Shown here one piece after another: positions 20,963-33,600 of a stretch of 64,000 bases of DNA. Position 1 is the first letter of the stretch, and each line of letters begins with the position of its first letter. A model generated the notes under the pieces. That model did no database searches and was not told the origin of the DNA. It saw only the letters and a list, made by a program, of their open reading frames with translations. Where the stretch lies: assembly GCA_003049485.1 (NCBI GenBank), contig PYST01000016.1, positions 167,916-231,915 on the forward strand, written 5' to 3'. This stretch comes from Ophioceras dolichostomum (lineage: Eukaryota; Ascomycota; Sordariomycetes; Magnaporthales; Ophioceraceae). Made by a program: the position numbers and the translations under genes.

Positions 20963-22273
20963 ATGGGCAGGGAAGCGAGTTTCGCTCCCGCGCCAGCGGC
21001 CCTCGCTGCCTTCCTTCCCGTCCTCCTCCTCACACTAGCCCCAAGGACAGCAGCAGATCAACAAACAAAACAACTGGTAAACGACACCCAGTGCGACTGC
21101 TTCATGACGAATGGCTCCAACAGCAATTTTTTCTCCAACCACCGATTCTATGACTTCAGGTCTCTTGGCCATCTCGCTGTCTCGTCGCCGCCAGCACACC
21201 CCAACGATTCGTACAGCGCCTCATCGGCCCCCCCGACGAGCAACTACTTCACCTCGTCACCCTTTTCGGACGACTGGGCCATCATGACGTGGAACAACAG
21301 CGCTTCCGTCGGCAAGGATGCGACTTATCTGATGGTCAACTCGCCCGCCAACATTTATATCGAGCGGAATAGCGAGGGCAACGGCGGGTCGTCATCGTCA
21401 TACGCTACGTCGGACACGTACATAACCATGCGGACGGCCCGGCTCCAGAGTAACCTCCAAACGGCCGCCGAAATCGAGTCACTCTCAAAAGGGTACCGAT
21501 TCCTGTCGGTGCGCATGCTGGCCCGCACTATCGGTCCGCCTGGGGCCTGTACGGCAATCTTCACGTACCGCGGGTCGCGGCACCTGGCGGACGTGCAGGA
21601 GGCCGACATCGAGGTCCTCACGAACGGCCCGACCAACATGATTCAGTACACCAACCAACCCTCCTTCACCACGAGCGGCGACTCCATCCCGGACTCAACC
21701 GTCAACGCCACCGTGCCTGTAGACTGGACCCAGTGGTCTGTGCACCGCCTCGACTGGACGCCTAGTAAGAGCACCTGGTACGTGGACGGGCACGAAGTCG
21801 CCTCCATCTCCTTCCAAACCCCACGCGACGCGAGCCGCGTCAACCTCAACTCGTGGAGCGACGGCGGGGTGTGGACGGGCCCCATGGCTATTGGGAAAGA
21901 GGCCGTCATGCAGGTGCAGTGGGTCGAGATGGTGTTCAACTCGACCGACCCCGGCAAGAAGCGCCGGGACCGGCTGGGGAGGAGGTACGACTCCTTCGAG
22001 GATGGCGGCAGCGACACAAGCCCATTCGCCTCCATGCCGGCGCAGCGTGCTACCTACCCCGGCGGCGGAAGCGGCGACTCGAACTGCAGGGTCGTTTGCA
22101 GCATCGACGAGACCGAACTCAGGGGCATGTCCGTCGTGCTAGCCAACGGCAGCTCCAAGGCAAGCAGACTCCTGCTTGGCAAGGATGGAGGTGTAAGGGG
22201 TCTGGCCTCGTGGCTGCCGGTATCCGTTATCGTGCTGGCTATGCTGTCGTCGCTCCCGGTCCTGATTGGATGA
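20963..22273 (+). CDS. GPI-anchored glycoside hydrolase family 16 protein
   Basis: Secreted wall enzyme of the concanavalin-like GH16 fold, expected to cleave or transfer beta-1,3(4)-glucan-type chains; the exact substrate cannot be told. Single exon, 436 residues. Residues 1-31 form a signal peptide (AAFLPVLLLTLAPRTAA). The catalytic ExDxE motif is intact at E213-A-D215-I-E217, in the context DVQEADIEVLTNGP. The family strand DWTQWSVHRLDWTPSKSTWYVDG and the aromatic SWSDGGVWTGP follow. Several N-glycosylation sequons are present (NDT, NGS, NNS, NAT, NST). After a Gly/Ser linker the protein ends in a hydrophobic tail (WLPVSVIVLAMLSSLPVLIG), typical of GPI attachment. A dibasic KKRRDR stretch sits before the linker. 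ATG 20963 has ACC at -3 to -1. Confidence 0.88.
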   Translation: MGREASFAPAPAALAAFLPVLLLTLAPRTAADQQTKQLVNDTQCDCFMTNGSNSNFFSNHRFYDFRSLGHLAVSSPPAHPNDSYSASSAPPTSNYFTSSPFSDDWAIMTWNNSASVGKDATYLMVNSPANIYIERNSEGNGGSSSSYATSDTYITMRTARLQSNLQTAAEIESLSKGYRFLSVRMLARTIGPPGACTAIFTYRGSRHLADVQEADIEVLTNGPTNMIQYTNQPSFTTSGDSIPDSTVNATVPVDWTQWSVHRLDWTPSKSTWYVDGHEVASISFQTPRDASRVNLNSWSDGGVWTGPMAIGKEAVMQVQWVEMVFNSTDPGKKRRDRLGRRYDSFEDGGSDTSPFASMPAQRATYPGGGSGDSNCRVVCSIDETELRGMSVVLANGSSKASRLLLGKDGGVRGLASWLPVSVIVLAMLSSLPVLIG

Positions 22274-22417
22274 GAACGATGAAGAGTGGGAGGAGGGGGG
22301 CAACCGAGCCGACAGCCCACCTCCTTCATCTCCCCGATCGTGATGGTCACCGATAGAACTCGAATTGTACCCAGATATGACGGTTGAGCCAATGTCTCAG
22401 CTCAAAAGCCCTCGACA

Positions 22418-22446
22418 CCTACCTACCTACCTTACCTACCTACCTA
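22418..22446. repeat. CCTA tetranucleotide run
   Basis: Seven near-perfect CCTA/CTTA units just after the GH16 coding region. Confidence 0.85.
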
Positions 22447-23321
22447 ATTTACTCAGGGAGACATGTACCATATCACATTACACCTCTTCACCGGATGGAC
22501 ATGGGGCAAGCCGAAGTCGGGATCAACGCGTGGTGGATCAGACCCCGTCCCAGACCGCCACAGCGACGTGACCTCTTTTGCCTTACCATTTTCACCCTGC
22601 GCAAAAAAGAAGCGAGAACCGGCAACAGTCTCGGCCGCGCCACTATGACACCGACATCGTTTCCTTCCTTCCTCTGCCCGACCGAGCAAATGCCACCTCC
22701 TTCCTCCTGCCTGACTGACTGACCTGTCATTTCGGGTTTACATGACTTCCGGGTACACACCATCTATCTTACCGCATGCAACCAAACCTATTATCCCATT
22801 TCCCGTAATATTCACGATACAAGCGGGCAGAAGAATATGTGGTTTGGGAGAGCTGGAGGGAGGGCTCATGCCTGCCAGGTCAGTCTGCAGAGGTGAGACT
22901 TTACAAATATTTACATTAGACGAAAAAAGCAAATAGAAAGAGGGGGATAAACAACTGCTGCTCCTGCTAAACGCGTTTCTTTCCTTTCTGCCCTTTCTGC
23001 CTAGGACGATGATCTGCCTTGTCTATTTTCCGATGTATCCCGTCTCTTGGTCCTTCCTTTTTGTCTCCTAGCCCTTCGTCTTTTTACGTTCCATTTTTTT
23101 CCTTCTGCTTTTCTTCCCCTTTTCCCCAAGACCGCTGTTCCCTGTCCGAGTCGCAGCCCGCCTGGGGTTCCTGCCTGGGGGAAACCTCGGTCAGGATTTG
23201 CATACTTGTCTCTATGTATTTCCCAACGGGAGAAAGAAGAAAAGGGTATTTTATCCCGTGCGTCCTATCGTTGTCAGACCTGCAGACTTGCTACTTGCCT
23301 GCCGTAGCGGGAGAGCGAGCC

Positions 23322-23356
23322 TCCAGCCTCGAGCCTCGAGCCTCGAGCCTCGAGCC
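23322..23356. repeat. (GCCTCGA)n tandem repeat
   Basis: About five head-to-tail 7-base units, followed by two copies of CCTTGAA. It is non-coding and looks like simple slippage. Confidence 0.8.
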
Positions 23357-24785
23357 CTGAACCTTGAACCTTGAAACCACCCCGTGCGCCCAGTTTCGGG
23401 ACGGCGATCATCGGCGACGGGTCATCCTGATTGATCTGGGCTCCTTGCTTTGCTTTTCAGGCTCTCCGCACATCATCCTAAACGCACACGTGGGAATTTT
23501 TCCGGCCACCCGCCCGCCGAGCCGCATGTTCTCTCGATCCCGTCATTTGTTACTCCCCTTATCGTTTCTTTTCACCTTGTGTTTGCGTAGTAGTATGCGT
23601 ATGCACCCCAGGCTGGGGTGCATCCTGTGTAAAAGTTGTGACTTCATCGGTGTTGCCGTTGTTAGAGCAGTTTGTTGGATGACCGTTTCACTGCTACCTA
23701 CCCCTGAGCACGCTCCCGCCCTTTATAATCGGTGTGGCTTTCTCCCTCACCATTTCTTCGAGAATTTTCAACCACGATTTTTATATACCTACCTACCAAC
23801 CTTAACCAGATAGACAATACAAAAAGGACAAGAAGAAAATGTCCAAGACGTAATTTTTAACTCCATTTGGCATGTCCACACGATGGAACAAGCAATTCTT
23901 AATTTCTTCTTCTCGGGTTTGGTCGTCCGTGGGGTCGTATTGAGGCTGCGCACCTGCGACTCGAAATGGTCCAGAAGCAGGATCCGTCGATCAGGTAAAA
24001 GCGACGACGTCCATGGTCCATGCACACTTACAACCTACCTATCTAACACAAACCCGCGTCCGACGGATGTTTTGGGGTATCGACTTCCCGTGTTGCTCTC
24101 TGTTGCCTGCCGGCCGGCAAGATAAGGAGAGTAAGACGAGAGAGAAAGGTTGGAGGAAAAGAGAGCCTGTCTGTCTGCTAGGTTGACCTCCTGAGCAAAG
24201 CAATCCAGCATGTATGGAAACGCTCACTGCATGCCCGCAAGACAAGATAGGGAGGGCTGCCGAGTTGCCGGCCTCCCGGCCATGGCCATGTCCATTGCTG
24301 CATAGCTCTTTCTTTCATCCCACCTCGCCCTGCCCTACCTACCCTGTCCCGCACTGCCCTATCTTCCCTAACCTAAAGCGGGTGGGATCGAGGACAAGCT
24401 TTTCGATGGAAGAACATTCGGATATTTGGAGATGGGATGATGGATGTGCGCTCGGGTGTCGCAGCCCGCGAGGACACGCAAGGAGGTCGAGATCCTCACT
24501 GGCTCGGCTCCGAGGGGGATAATGTGTGATGTGCTCTGCTCTGCCTGTGGGTTTGGGATGAGGGGCCTACCTACCTACCCGCGATGATGATGATGATAAT
24601 GATGTGAATAAACACCTGCTTGTCCTTGCTATCCCATTCTCCCTCGACCCTAGATCCTTGTTCTTGACGAAGATCTGAGATCTATCTGCTCGTCTTTCCT
24701 TCCTTTCCTTCTTCTCCCTTCTCTTACATCCTTTCATCCGCGCGGTTGTCGTTGTGCCAAGAGACTAGGGCGACAGACACTCTTT

Positions 24786-24792
24786 TATATAT
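24786..24792 (+). promoter_or_regulatory. possible TATA box of the cutinase gene
   Basis: TATATAT lies about 126 bases before the cutinase ATG in a C/T-rich context, a plausible core-promoter position for an inducible secreted enzyme. Confidence 0.4.
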
Positions 24793-24917
24793 CTACCACC
24801 TGTTTCCGGTCAACATGTTTATCTATTCCGTTTCACGCAATACACATTCGCTCACTTAACTGCGTGGAAATCTCATAGCTATTCGTTCAAGGAGAGACAA
24901 CCAGAGCCCGCTTCACA

Positions 24918-25822
24918 ATGAGGCCATCACCACTATCCCGGCCCTCAGCGCCGCCGTCACCTCCGCTCTTTCCCCGCTTCTTCGTCTCCTTCCTCCTCCT
25001 TGTCGCCACAGCCGTCTCCCCCACCCTAGCCGACGGCATGTTCGAAGGCGACGTCAAGATGGCCTGTCCCGCGCTGCACGTGCTCGCCGCGCGCGAGACG
25101 ACGGCGCCCCGGGGGTTCGGCACGTCCATCGACCTAGTCGACCTGATCCTCGCCAACGTGGTCGGGTCGACCGCCCAGGCCATCGAGTACCCGGCGCAAG
25201 GGGGGGAGAACTACACGGCCAGCGTGGCGGCGGGAGTCGTCGCCGTGCTGAGCCAGCTGGCCTTCTTCCACGTGCAGTGCCCGGACACCGTCGTCGTCAT
25301 GCACGGGTACTCGCAGGGCGGGCAGATCATCGACGACGCGTTCTGCGGCGGGCCGGACGGGGAGAGCCTCGCGGACCTGCAGGACCTGATACAACCCGAG
25401 GTCGGGGCCAAGGTCGCTGCTATTGTGTTGATGGGCAACCCGAGGCATAACGTGGGCATTGCTTTTAATGTGGGAAACGCTACTGAGCCAGGGGTAAGGT
25501 CTTTTTGCTTCTTTAACTACCTACCTACCTATCCATGAAGCGATACCCATCGTCCCCTACCCTCCTCGAGGCGGCCACGAGAGACAGCATCCAGGCAGCG
25601 GAACATGCTAACAAGTGGTCTATACGTCCCTAACAGTTCGCCGCCCGTCCCGAAGGCTTCACATGTGCCGTGTTCGGGGACAGGATCCAGTCGTACTGCG
25701 ACTCGCCGGACCCTTTCTGCGCCAAGGGCAACGACGCCCAGTACCACCAGCTTTACGGCAAGATATACGGCACTCAGGCCCTGCAGTTCGTCAAGACAAA
25801 GTTGCTGGCGTTTGTGAGGTAG
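24918..25822 (+). CDS. secreted cutinase / acetylxylan esterase (CE5)
   Basis: Alpha/beta-hydrolase of carbohydrate-esterase family 5, which de-acetylates xylan or cleaves cutin esters outside the cell. There are two exons, 24918-25493 and 25637-25822, with a GTAAGG...CAG intron (CTAAC just upstream of the acceptor) and phase 0, giving about 253 residues. Residues 1-39 include a signal peptide (FFVSFLLLVATAVSPTLA). The nucleophile is S132 in the HGYSQGG elbow. The acid and base are D217 (CDSPDPFC) and H229 (AQYHQLYG), 12 residues apart as in acetylxylan esterases. Cysteines C49, C202, C213 and C220 fit conserved disulfides. The wording VVMHGYSQGGQIIDDAFCGG and the PDPFCAKGND loop favour acetylxylan esterase over true cutinase, but I do not consider this settled. 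The neighbour downstream is a convergent Zn2Cys6 regulator. Confidence 0.9.
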
Positions 25823-26365
25823 CTGCTGCTCAGGTCTTGAGCTCGGGGGAACGGCACCTACGTTGTGTTTAGTCTTTTTCGCATTTACTGTTCGCTCACT
25901 ACGAAGTATGGCACGCTAGTGAAGCGCTTTCTAGCTCGCATAGGCTGGCACGTTACGCCTAGCACGTTACGCCTAACACGGAAGAGGGTCTGCTGTTCTT
26001 ATGGTGTTCTTATGGTAACATGATGGGCATCCTCTTGGGATGCATATCTATTGCGAGGATACGGCATCGCACTGGTTAGGTTTGGGGAGTCGGGACAGTC
26101 GATAATGATCACTATACCCCCCTTGAGCAACCCGATATGTGTATGTAATTGTACTTTTTATACGCCAGAACACCCTACAGTTAGTTGGGAGTAATGCAAT
26201 CAACGTACGACATTTACGAAGGGCCTACTCCCTACCAACCTGCCTAGGTACCTATGAACCAATCTGTTTGGATCAACAACCGCTTACCCCTCCCTTGTAT
26301 GGACGACCAGACCACTAGAGGACCACCAGACAGGTAGACCACCTCTCACTTCTTCCCCCCAGCAC
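25823..26365. other. convergent 3' spacer, 543 bp
   Basis: Between cutinase (+) and the Zn2Cys6 gene (-). Includes a short direct repeat (GCACGTTACGCCTA twice near 25948-25978), a TGGTGTTCTTA repeat nearby and a CCTAGGTACCT element near 26243. No gene is seen. Confidence 0.5.
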
Positions 26366-28304
26366 CTAACACCTCTGCGCCGACTCCAACTTCGGGTAAT
26401 CGCTCGCGCTCGTAGCCGCATAACTCCTCTCCCACCTCTGCAACACGCCCACCGCCCAAAGCCTCGTCTCCAAATTCGCGAACTCGTACGCGATCCTCAT
26501 CGCGTACCCGCACCTGAGCGGGCCCATTATCCCCTTCCCCACGGACTCGATCGACCTGAAAATGTCCCTCGCCATGGCGGCGTTGTCGTCCCTGAACTTC
26601 TCGCCGCCCCCGCCCCACTCGCACCGGTTCAGGCACTCCTGCAGGATCAGCACCGTGGCCTGCCAGCCGATGTGCATGGAGCCCATCCAGGGATTTTTAA
26701 ACACCAGCACGGTCTCGAAGGGGGACGACTCCGGCTCCGAGGTCGGCGCCTCGACGGGCCAGCTCAGGATCCTCTGCACGATCTCGTGGGAGCGCCAGGC
26801 GCGGAAGTCGGCGAGGAGGCCCAAGGAGTCGCGGATCAGCTGGGGAAGGCCCTCGAGGTCCGGCGGCAGGCCGTGGAGCTTGGCCTCCCGCAGGATCTCG
26901 CCGCGGCGGAGCACGGAGGGCACGCACGCGAGGTGCGCGAAGTAGTGGTCGATGACGGCGTCGTACTCGGGAGGGGCATTGAATGTGGAAGGGATGCCGG
27001 CGGAGATCTGGCGCATCAGCGGCTGCCAGGGGCGGCGGCCGAGGAAGCAGTCTCGGCCGGAGAACATGTCGTTCATGATCTGGGGGAGGAGTCATTGGTC
27101 GGGGTTAGGAAAGCTGAGCTGACCGAGGTAGGCAGGTAGGTATCTCCACCAGGTGGTTGTTGGTGCTGGGCTGAGCCGAGAGGGAAGGGAGAAGGAAGGA
27201 CTCCAAATCCGGAGAAGGTGCTGCCGAGAATGAGGAGGAGGAGTAGATAAAGGATAGGTAGGTAGTTAACATCACGACGACGACGACACTCACAATGATA
27301 TGTCGGAAATTAAGCAACATCATCCTATCCCACGGGTCCTCATACGCCGCCGGCCCCCTCAGCTGAATGACCTTCGACACGCCCCTCGCGTGCGTCATCC
27401 ACCCCGAAGGCTTCGTCGTCCCCGCGAACAGCTCGAAGAAGCACAGTATCATGGCGGCGCACAGCGTCTCGGGCGTCTTCCACTCGGTGGCGTGGTTGAG
27501 CGCGACCTGCAGAGCGCGCAGCGACTGGTCGTACAGCGAGCGGGACTCGGCGACCGTCCCCCTCCCCCTCTCCCCCCCCTGCGCCTTGCCGAGCAGGTGC
27601 AGGGCCAGCGCGCAGATGGCGCTGTCGACGGTGACCTTGTGGCCCAGGTGCTGGGGCACAGTGTGGAACCACGGCTTGAAGAAGCTGACGTCCGCGGCCA
27701 GGCCCGCTGGCCCGCGGTCGAGGCTGTCGACGAGCGTGGCGACGAACTGGCCGCGGTTGTCGTCGAGCTGGGGGGGTATGGTGAGGATGACGCTGCCCCA
27801 CGTTATCGTGCTTGGACCACCACCATAGTCGGCTGTTGCTGCTGCTGCGGCGACTACTGCTGCTGTGGTGGTGGGCGGCAGAGAGGCCGAGGAGGAGGAG
27901 GAGGAGGAGGAGGAAGGAGGATGATGATGATGGCGCTGGCGATGGCGCATGGATACTACGAGGGCGAATTCAGTATCCGTGATTGGGCTGGTGGATGATG
28001 ACGACGACGACGACGATGATGAAGATGAAGATGAAAACGGGGAGAAGGACGAGGATGATGGCAAAGAGGAAGAGGAGAGCTCGGTCCCTGACGACGACTC
28101 GGCAGCAGCAGCACCAGGTTGTTGTGGCCGCCGGCGTGGGCGGCGCGCATGGTGCTTCCCAGACACGAACTTGAGCGGCCGGTCGTAGCCGGGGCAGTCA
28201 ACGCCGTATTTGCTGCATCGCGCGCATCCGGGCCGGGCCTCGTCGCATTTGACGCGCCGCTGGACGCAGAGGAGGCAGCCTTTGCTCAGCGGTACCCCTA
28301 CCAT
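26366..28304 (-). CDS. Zn2Cys6 fungal transcription factor
   Basis: Sequence-specific regulator of the Gal4 class; the target genes are unknown. There are two exons on the minus strand, 28304-27294 and 27079-26366, with a 214-base GTGAGT...CAG intron at phase 0, giving about 574 residues. The binuclear zinc cluster is at the extreme N-terminus: KGCLLCVQRRVKCDEARPGC then ARCSKYGVDCPGYDRP, all six cysteines with standard spacing. A long Ser-rich and His-rich low-complexity linker (roughly residues 60-165) follows. The remainder is the helical fungal-specific middle homology region (CALALHLLGKA, YDQSLRALQVALN, CAAMILCFFELFAG, HARGVSKVIQLRGP, then NDMFSGRDCFLGRRPWQ after the splice). These features match the DUF3468-type family of fungal regulators. 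Whether it controls the neighbouring esterase cannot be inferred from position alone. Confidence 0.9.
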
Positions 28305-29770
28305 GTTTGTGTCGTGTTGTGGGTTTCTTGTTGCGAAAACGATATCAAAAAAGGATCAAAACGTGCCCTATGTAGTTAAATGGTTGGCGAGGCTGAGTGT
28401 GTAAGCTAGGTAGGTATATATCTAGAGTGAGAGCTTGAGGGGTTGTAAGCCAGTACTAGGTAGGCATATAAAAGCGTGAACAAGTCAGCCCATTTGCATG
28501 TCACCTTTTTCGGTCGCGGCTGAGTGCCGAGTTAGCCCACCCCTACCCCATCTTCTGCAGTTTGTTCGGGACAGAAGACTGTCCGTCGCTAGTTAGGCAC
28601 CTAACTGTTTTGGCAATTTAGGTACCGAGCGAGGGGTTTGGCTGGTAGCCCTACTTCGTTGCAACTGTTGGTTCCGGGACAGATACCCGATATCACGTGG
28701 AGGCCGGCCCGAGAAAACCGGAGGCTCCTCTCAACTCCGGAGTGGTGGGGTTGGGAGACCCGGGGGCGGGCGACGGTTTTGAGTGGGCTCCTCGTAGTAG
28801 GTGGAATGAACGGAACACCGGCTATCCAGTAGACACAGCAACTGGAAGAAAAGGTTTTCAGGCAGTGGGGAGTTTCGTTTTTTTCCCCTATTCGTTGTGG
28901 AGTCCTTCTCGATTTTCGTTCCGCGAGGTGGTGTGGTGGTGGGTGTGTGGCCTCCCACTCTCCTCGTATTCAAGCAAAGCCATGCATCACCATCACTCAC
29001 ACATCACATCGCAACGCATTGCATCGCATCGCACCATAATCCTATATGCACTGTTTTCCCACTTCTTCTTCTTCTCGTCCTCTCTTCCGGAGGCTACCTT
29101 TACCTGAGCTTTCTGCTTTGCCTGCTTTTGTGTCCTCACTCCCTCTCAGCTGGACTGGCTTGACCGCTTACGGAAGCGGGGTGGTGGCGAGAAGTCGGGA
29201 AGAGTGAGAAAGATGAGGGACAAAAGGAGAGGTATACTACATCTGGTACAAAATACCTCCTGACAACGCCATTAGCCTCAATGATGGGCCCCTTCGAGGG
29301 ACACTTTTTTTTTATCTATTGATCGACCAGTGAGGCGCTTCGAAAGAAAGAAAAAATCTTTACGATCTATGAGTCGTCCCTGTTTTTTTCTTGCTCTTCT
29401 TCCTTCGCATTGTTGCCTTCCTCCAGCCGGTCCTGATTTTTTCTTTTTTCTTCTTGTCTCCTACCCACCCGCTTGGCTTATCTGGGGAACTATAGCGACA
29501 TGTCTCCTCCTTACATACGTGGGGTGGACTGGCTGGGCTGCTGGGGCCATAGTCGAGCTGATATCTCGACCCAGTCAATGGGACCGCCAGTGGCAGAATT
29601 CGCCAAGGTCCGAACGAATGTGGTGGTGGGTGGAACTTCCCTGCTTTTTCGACTATGTGTGGAGAGCAATCAAATCCCTTTTGCTTCCTTCTGCTTCTTA
29701 GATTTTCTGCTGTCGTCGTCACTGATTCACTGCTTTGCATTGCATTGCATGGCGGGTGGTGTGTCTGCCT

Positions 29771-29797
29771 GTCCGTCCGTCCGTCCGTCAGTCTGTC
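29771..29797. repeat. (CCGT)n / (CTGT) simple repeat
   Basis: Five CCGT units followed by CAGTCTGTC in the gene-poor region. Confidence 0.8.
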
Positions 29798-30605
29798 TTG
29801 CCCATCCTCTTGGATAGGTCCGGCTGGTTGTCTGTCCACTTCGGGTTCGAGCCAGGTACCTTGGAAAGGCAGGTACCTGTACTAGTAGGCTGGTGTTAAT
29901 AAGTTCGGTATTATTGACAGCTACCAACATCTACGTATTGAGAGTACGAAGTACAGAAGCACTGTCGCGAGTTATCGTCGTCGACCCCGCTTGTTTGACA
30001 CCGCTGTTTTACCAGGAGAGGACGAGAGGACAGACGGGGGCGTACGGCGTCGTCGTCGGTCGGTCGGAACAGGAGGTGGAAGTGGCCTGCACGTTTTGGC
30101 TCCTGAAGCTCTGAAGAGACTGCGTCGTTTCTTCCGGCCTCCACTGCCGTGTGACGGTATGGTCATCCGCCGTGTCGCCTACTTGGTTGTCGATAACGGC
30201 CTCGGATTGGAGCACGCCAGCACGGAGTCGCATGCGGATCTGGAAAGGAGATCCCGGCGAGCGAGGGAGTGTGCCCTCGTTGATGCCTTTTTCGTTGACC
30301 GCTGCTTCTCTCGACCTCTTGCATATCAGGATGGGGCCTCCGCAGGCTTTCTCTCCCTCTCCTCCCCCCTCTCTCCTCTGATCTCCTCCGATCATCATTC
30401 TTCGACAGAGGATATGCAACCTCAGTGAAGTGTTCCGAGTAGACGAGCGGCGGCCCATCTGTGGCGGCGGATCCCAAATATCCTGTGAGTTCGAGACAGG
30501 TGCCACCATGATAGCTCAATTTTTGCTATTACTTGTACGTGGGGTGTTACCTACTACTACAATGTCCTCAGCTGCCTAGATATTATAGGATAATGTAAAG
30601 ATAAT

Positions 30606-30630
30606 GTAGGTAGGTAGGTAGGTAGGTGGG
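30606..30630. repeat. (TAGG)n simple repeat
   Basis: Six TAGG units ending TGGG. This is the longest uninterrupted copy of the tetranucleotide found in several spacers. Confidence 0.85.
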
Positions 30631-33600
30631 AAGATAGGCGATCCTGGTCCACGGAATGACATAGAATTGAGCAAAAGCCTTATATTGTATGGCGTCCTCA
30701 TCCTGATTTGTTCCTTTCGCTAAATTCGTCTGTCTTCGGTTTGATTCCTGTTTCACAAGCTTGTTAGAGCTGTCCTTGTTTACCCCCTTGTGTCTTGTTT
30801 TCCTCCCTTCCCGTGTCTACAACATAGTAGGTGCCGACGGATAGACACATATCATAGGGCGGAAGCGGCTACGGCGGCCAGGGGAGGACGGAAGGGAGGC
30901 TTGGATCCCCTGTTGTCCCTCCCCTTGTCCCCCCGTCTGGTGCTCCCCGGGGCGACTCCGACTGCGCAACGCCACTCGTACTCTCTGCTGCTGCCGTGCT
31001 ATCGAGGACGGCATTTTGTTTCGCACCGGGAGAACCAAGCCTATAATAACCTCAAATCCTTGTCGTGCGGCGAGAAGAGAACAGGGGCGAAGGGTAAAAC
31101 CGCCGTTGTCGACGTGGTCCTCGAGGCTCGGAGCGGAAGCGTGCGAAAGCGTCAGTAGCAGTGATGGATGGATGGGACTTGCCGTTCCCTTCCACCGTGC
31201 CCGCCGATGGCGACGATCTTGGCGATGACGATGACATTGCCAAGACTCTCGTCTAACGCCGTCGGCGTGTTCACCGCTCACTAGGACCGAAGTTCCTTCG
31301 TACAAAAATGCTTCTGGGGGCTGGGCTAGGGTCCACTACCGGTCCTCCGTGCGACTTCCTCTGCGTGCTGTGGCGGTACTAGTGTGGGTGTGTGTGGGTG
31401 GTGAGAATGTGACGGGGATGTGATAGCAACTTACATGTGAATCTTGGGACCACAGTCCTCAAGGTATTTTCAGTCTTTTCCAACAGGCCGTCCGTGGGAA
31501 CGTTTTCAACCAACTCTGGTGTTCATCACTTATCACCCTGAAATACTCATGAAAATCGGACGGGGTAGCTGGTTTGAACTGTCTGCCTTGTTCTTTACGT
31601 CCTCGGAGTCCAGTAGCTGTCATGGTAGCTCGTCGATGATGACTTTCCGCGCCGCCGCGGCATGAGGGGTACACGACAGCTCTTAATGTGTGACAGGAGC
31701 TCGGTTCAGCCGTCGTGCCGAACTACCAAAGACGGCCGGCCGGCCGGCCGATTCGCTTTAGACGTACTTTCTTCTCTCGTTCGACTGGCTGGCTGCTTGC
31801 GAGCAACGGACTGGAGTGGAGAAAGCAAAGGCAGTGTGAGGAATAAGTGGTACCAAGAAGTCTCGGAGGCCAATCAAGGCGTATTAAAGACACTCTCTCC
31901 TGTGTTAAATACCGAGCTGAAAATCGCCGCTCGCCGAGACGTTGGGCTCACAAATTCTCGACCTCCCTGGTGAGGGCGCTTCACAGTCAGGTGCCCAGCC
32001 AGGCATGGTATTCGCTCAGGTTTGGGTCCGAGCACAGACCTGGCACCATGTGGGCTCAACATCATCTGGGCTCAGCGCCATCTGCCCGACGACGCGCCGG
32101 CGCCGGGAGGCTGGTGGGGGAGGTGTTTTGCTGGTGTTTGGGGCGACTGACGAGTCTTGATGGCGCCATAAGCTGCAGCTAAAGTAGAAGCGCCCAGGTG
32201 GTTGGGATAGTAGGCCGAAAGCTCAGCGATCGATCTGGATTATTAGTCGGCTGGGTGATATAAGTGAACGGAAAAAAGAGGGGGTGCCCTCTTTCCACCT
32301 CTTTGTCCCTCGCCGAGATGCCGGGCCGAGATCTATACTCGCGGATGGGAGACTGACCCAATCTGGGGGTCGCACTTTTGTTCATTTCCAGTCCCTTTTC
32401 TGGTTTTCACTATATTTAGTTTCGTATTTGGCTGGAGCCGGCGGTGGACTGCGCGGAGGAAACTAGTGACGGGCGTGACGACGCGGTCGTCGTCAAGGTG
32501 TGGAACGAACCAGCTGATGGATGCAATGTGGAAAGGAGGAGCAAAGAGAGATCCATGCTTGTAAACATTCTCCAATCCTCACCAGCCAGCGCGTCCGCAT
32601 GTTGATCAATATGCAGGATCAATACACAGTATTAACGAGGGCTGAAATCTCAAAATTTTCCCCAACGAATAGGGAGTTTTGGGATATGGCTGGCCCGCGC
32701 CCTGCCCGCGCCCTGTCTGGCCTCCCCTCCGCCCTGCGTGGTGCAGTCCGCTAGTCCAGGGCAGTCAAGTAGCACGAAAGCACCGGCACGATCCTGTTGA
32801 GATCGCGCTAATATTACAGGCTCGAGTGGCGCTTTTCTCGACGCGTCGCTCCGTCGCTGCGTCCCTGCCCTGCGTTGCTGCGTGGCCGTTTTCTTGGTCT
32901 GCTCGTTTCCGGTTGGGCACCCAAGAACGGAATATTGTATGGATACGTACTCCGTGCAGCGCTAGGTAGCTCATTATGTACATGTAGGGCGAGACATCCG
33001 TCGTTCCTCTCGTCTGCGTGTCGTCCCCGACCTTGGTTTGGTAAACGTCGTAGTCGAGTTTTTTGGGGCTTGGTGTGGATGTGGGGGGGTTGCAATTTTG
33101 GGGAAAACGAACGGCGGTGACAATGGCAATGTCGGATTGGACCAAAGGCTGCAGCCATTCTGTGCCTCTTGCAGGATGCGTGCAGCATTGGAGGGTGCTT
33201 TACATGTTGGTTCGCCGCATTTCACGATGTCAGGCTCTTCTCCTTTACGGAAACCATTCCTTTTATTATTCGCGTTCTCACTCTACTCGTACCCGAACTT
33301 GGAAGACAGCCACTACTTGTATCTATTAACCGTGCTGTCCCGTCCTTGTGATTCTCCAAGCTTGTTCTTGTTGCTGGGAGCTGGGCTCCTTTTTGGGGTA
33401 CGGACCCCTTTTTCATCATTCGCTCCCTGTTTTCTCTCTCTCGAGCTAGTGTGCCACGATCGGGTCAAATGCTTGTCATTTCTCCTCCCCACCATGGTCG
33501 TATTGTTGATTGCGCGGTGCTAGGGGGTTAGAGGTCTGTCCATCGCGGGGGGAAGATCCATTGTTTTCCTCCGTGCGCCTCTCCGACGGCGAGAAAAAAT

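Larger units (their letters stand above)
22274..24917. other. long spacer between GH16 and cutinase genes
   Basis: About 2.6 kb of pyrimidine-rich sequence without a supportable gene. It contains CCTA tetranucleotide runs (22418-22446), a (GCCTCGA)n tandem repeat (23322-23356) and a GATGATGATGATGATAATGATG stretch near 24582-24604. The last 150 bases carry the probable cutinase promoter. Confidence 0.5.

Noticed and set aside
31735..31750. GGCCGGCCGGCC palindrome
   Set aside because: A short simple-sequence palindrome with no flanking repeats, so no support for a mobile element or terminator.
33038..33523. 161-codon Cys-rich plus-strand frame, a possible secreted protein
   Set aside because: No signal peptide at the start and no consistent cysteine pattern; similar frames occur throughout this GC-balanced spacer.
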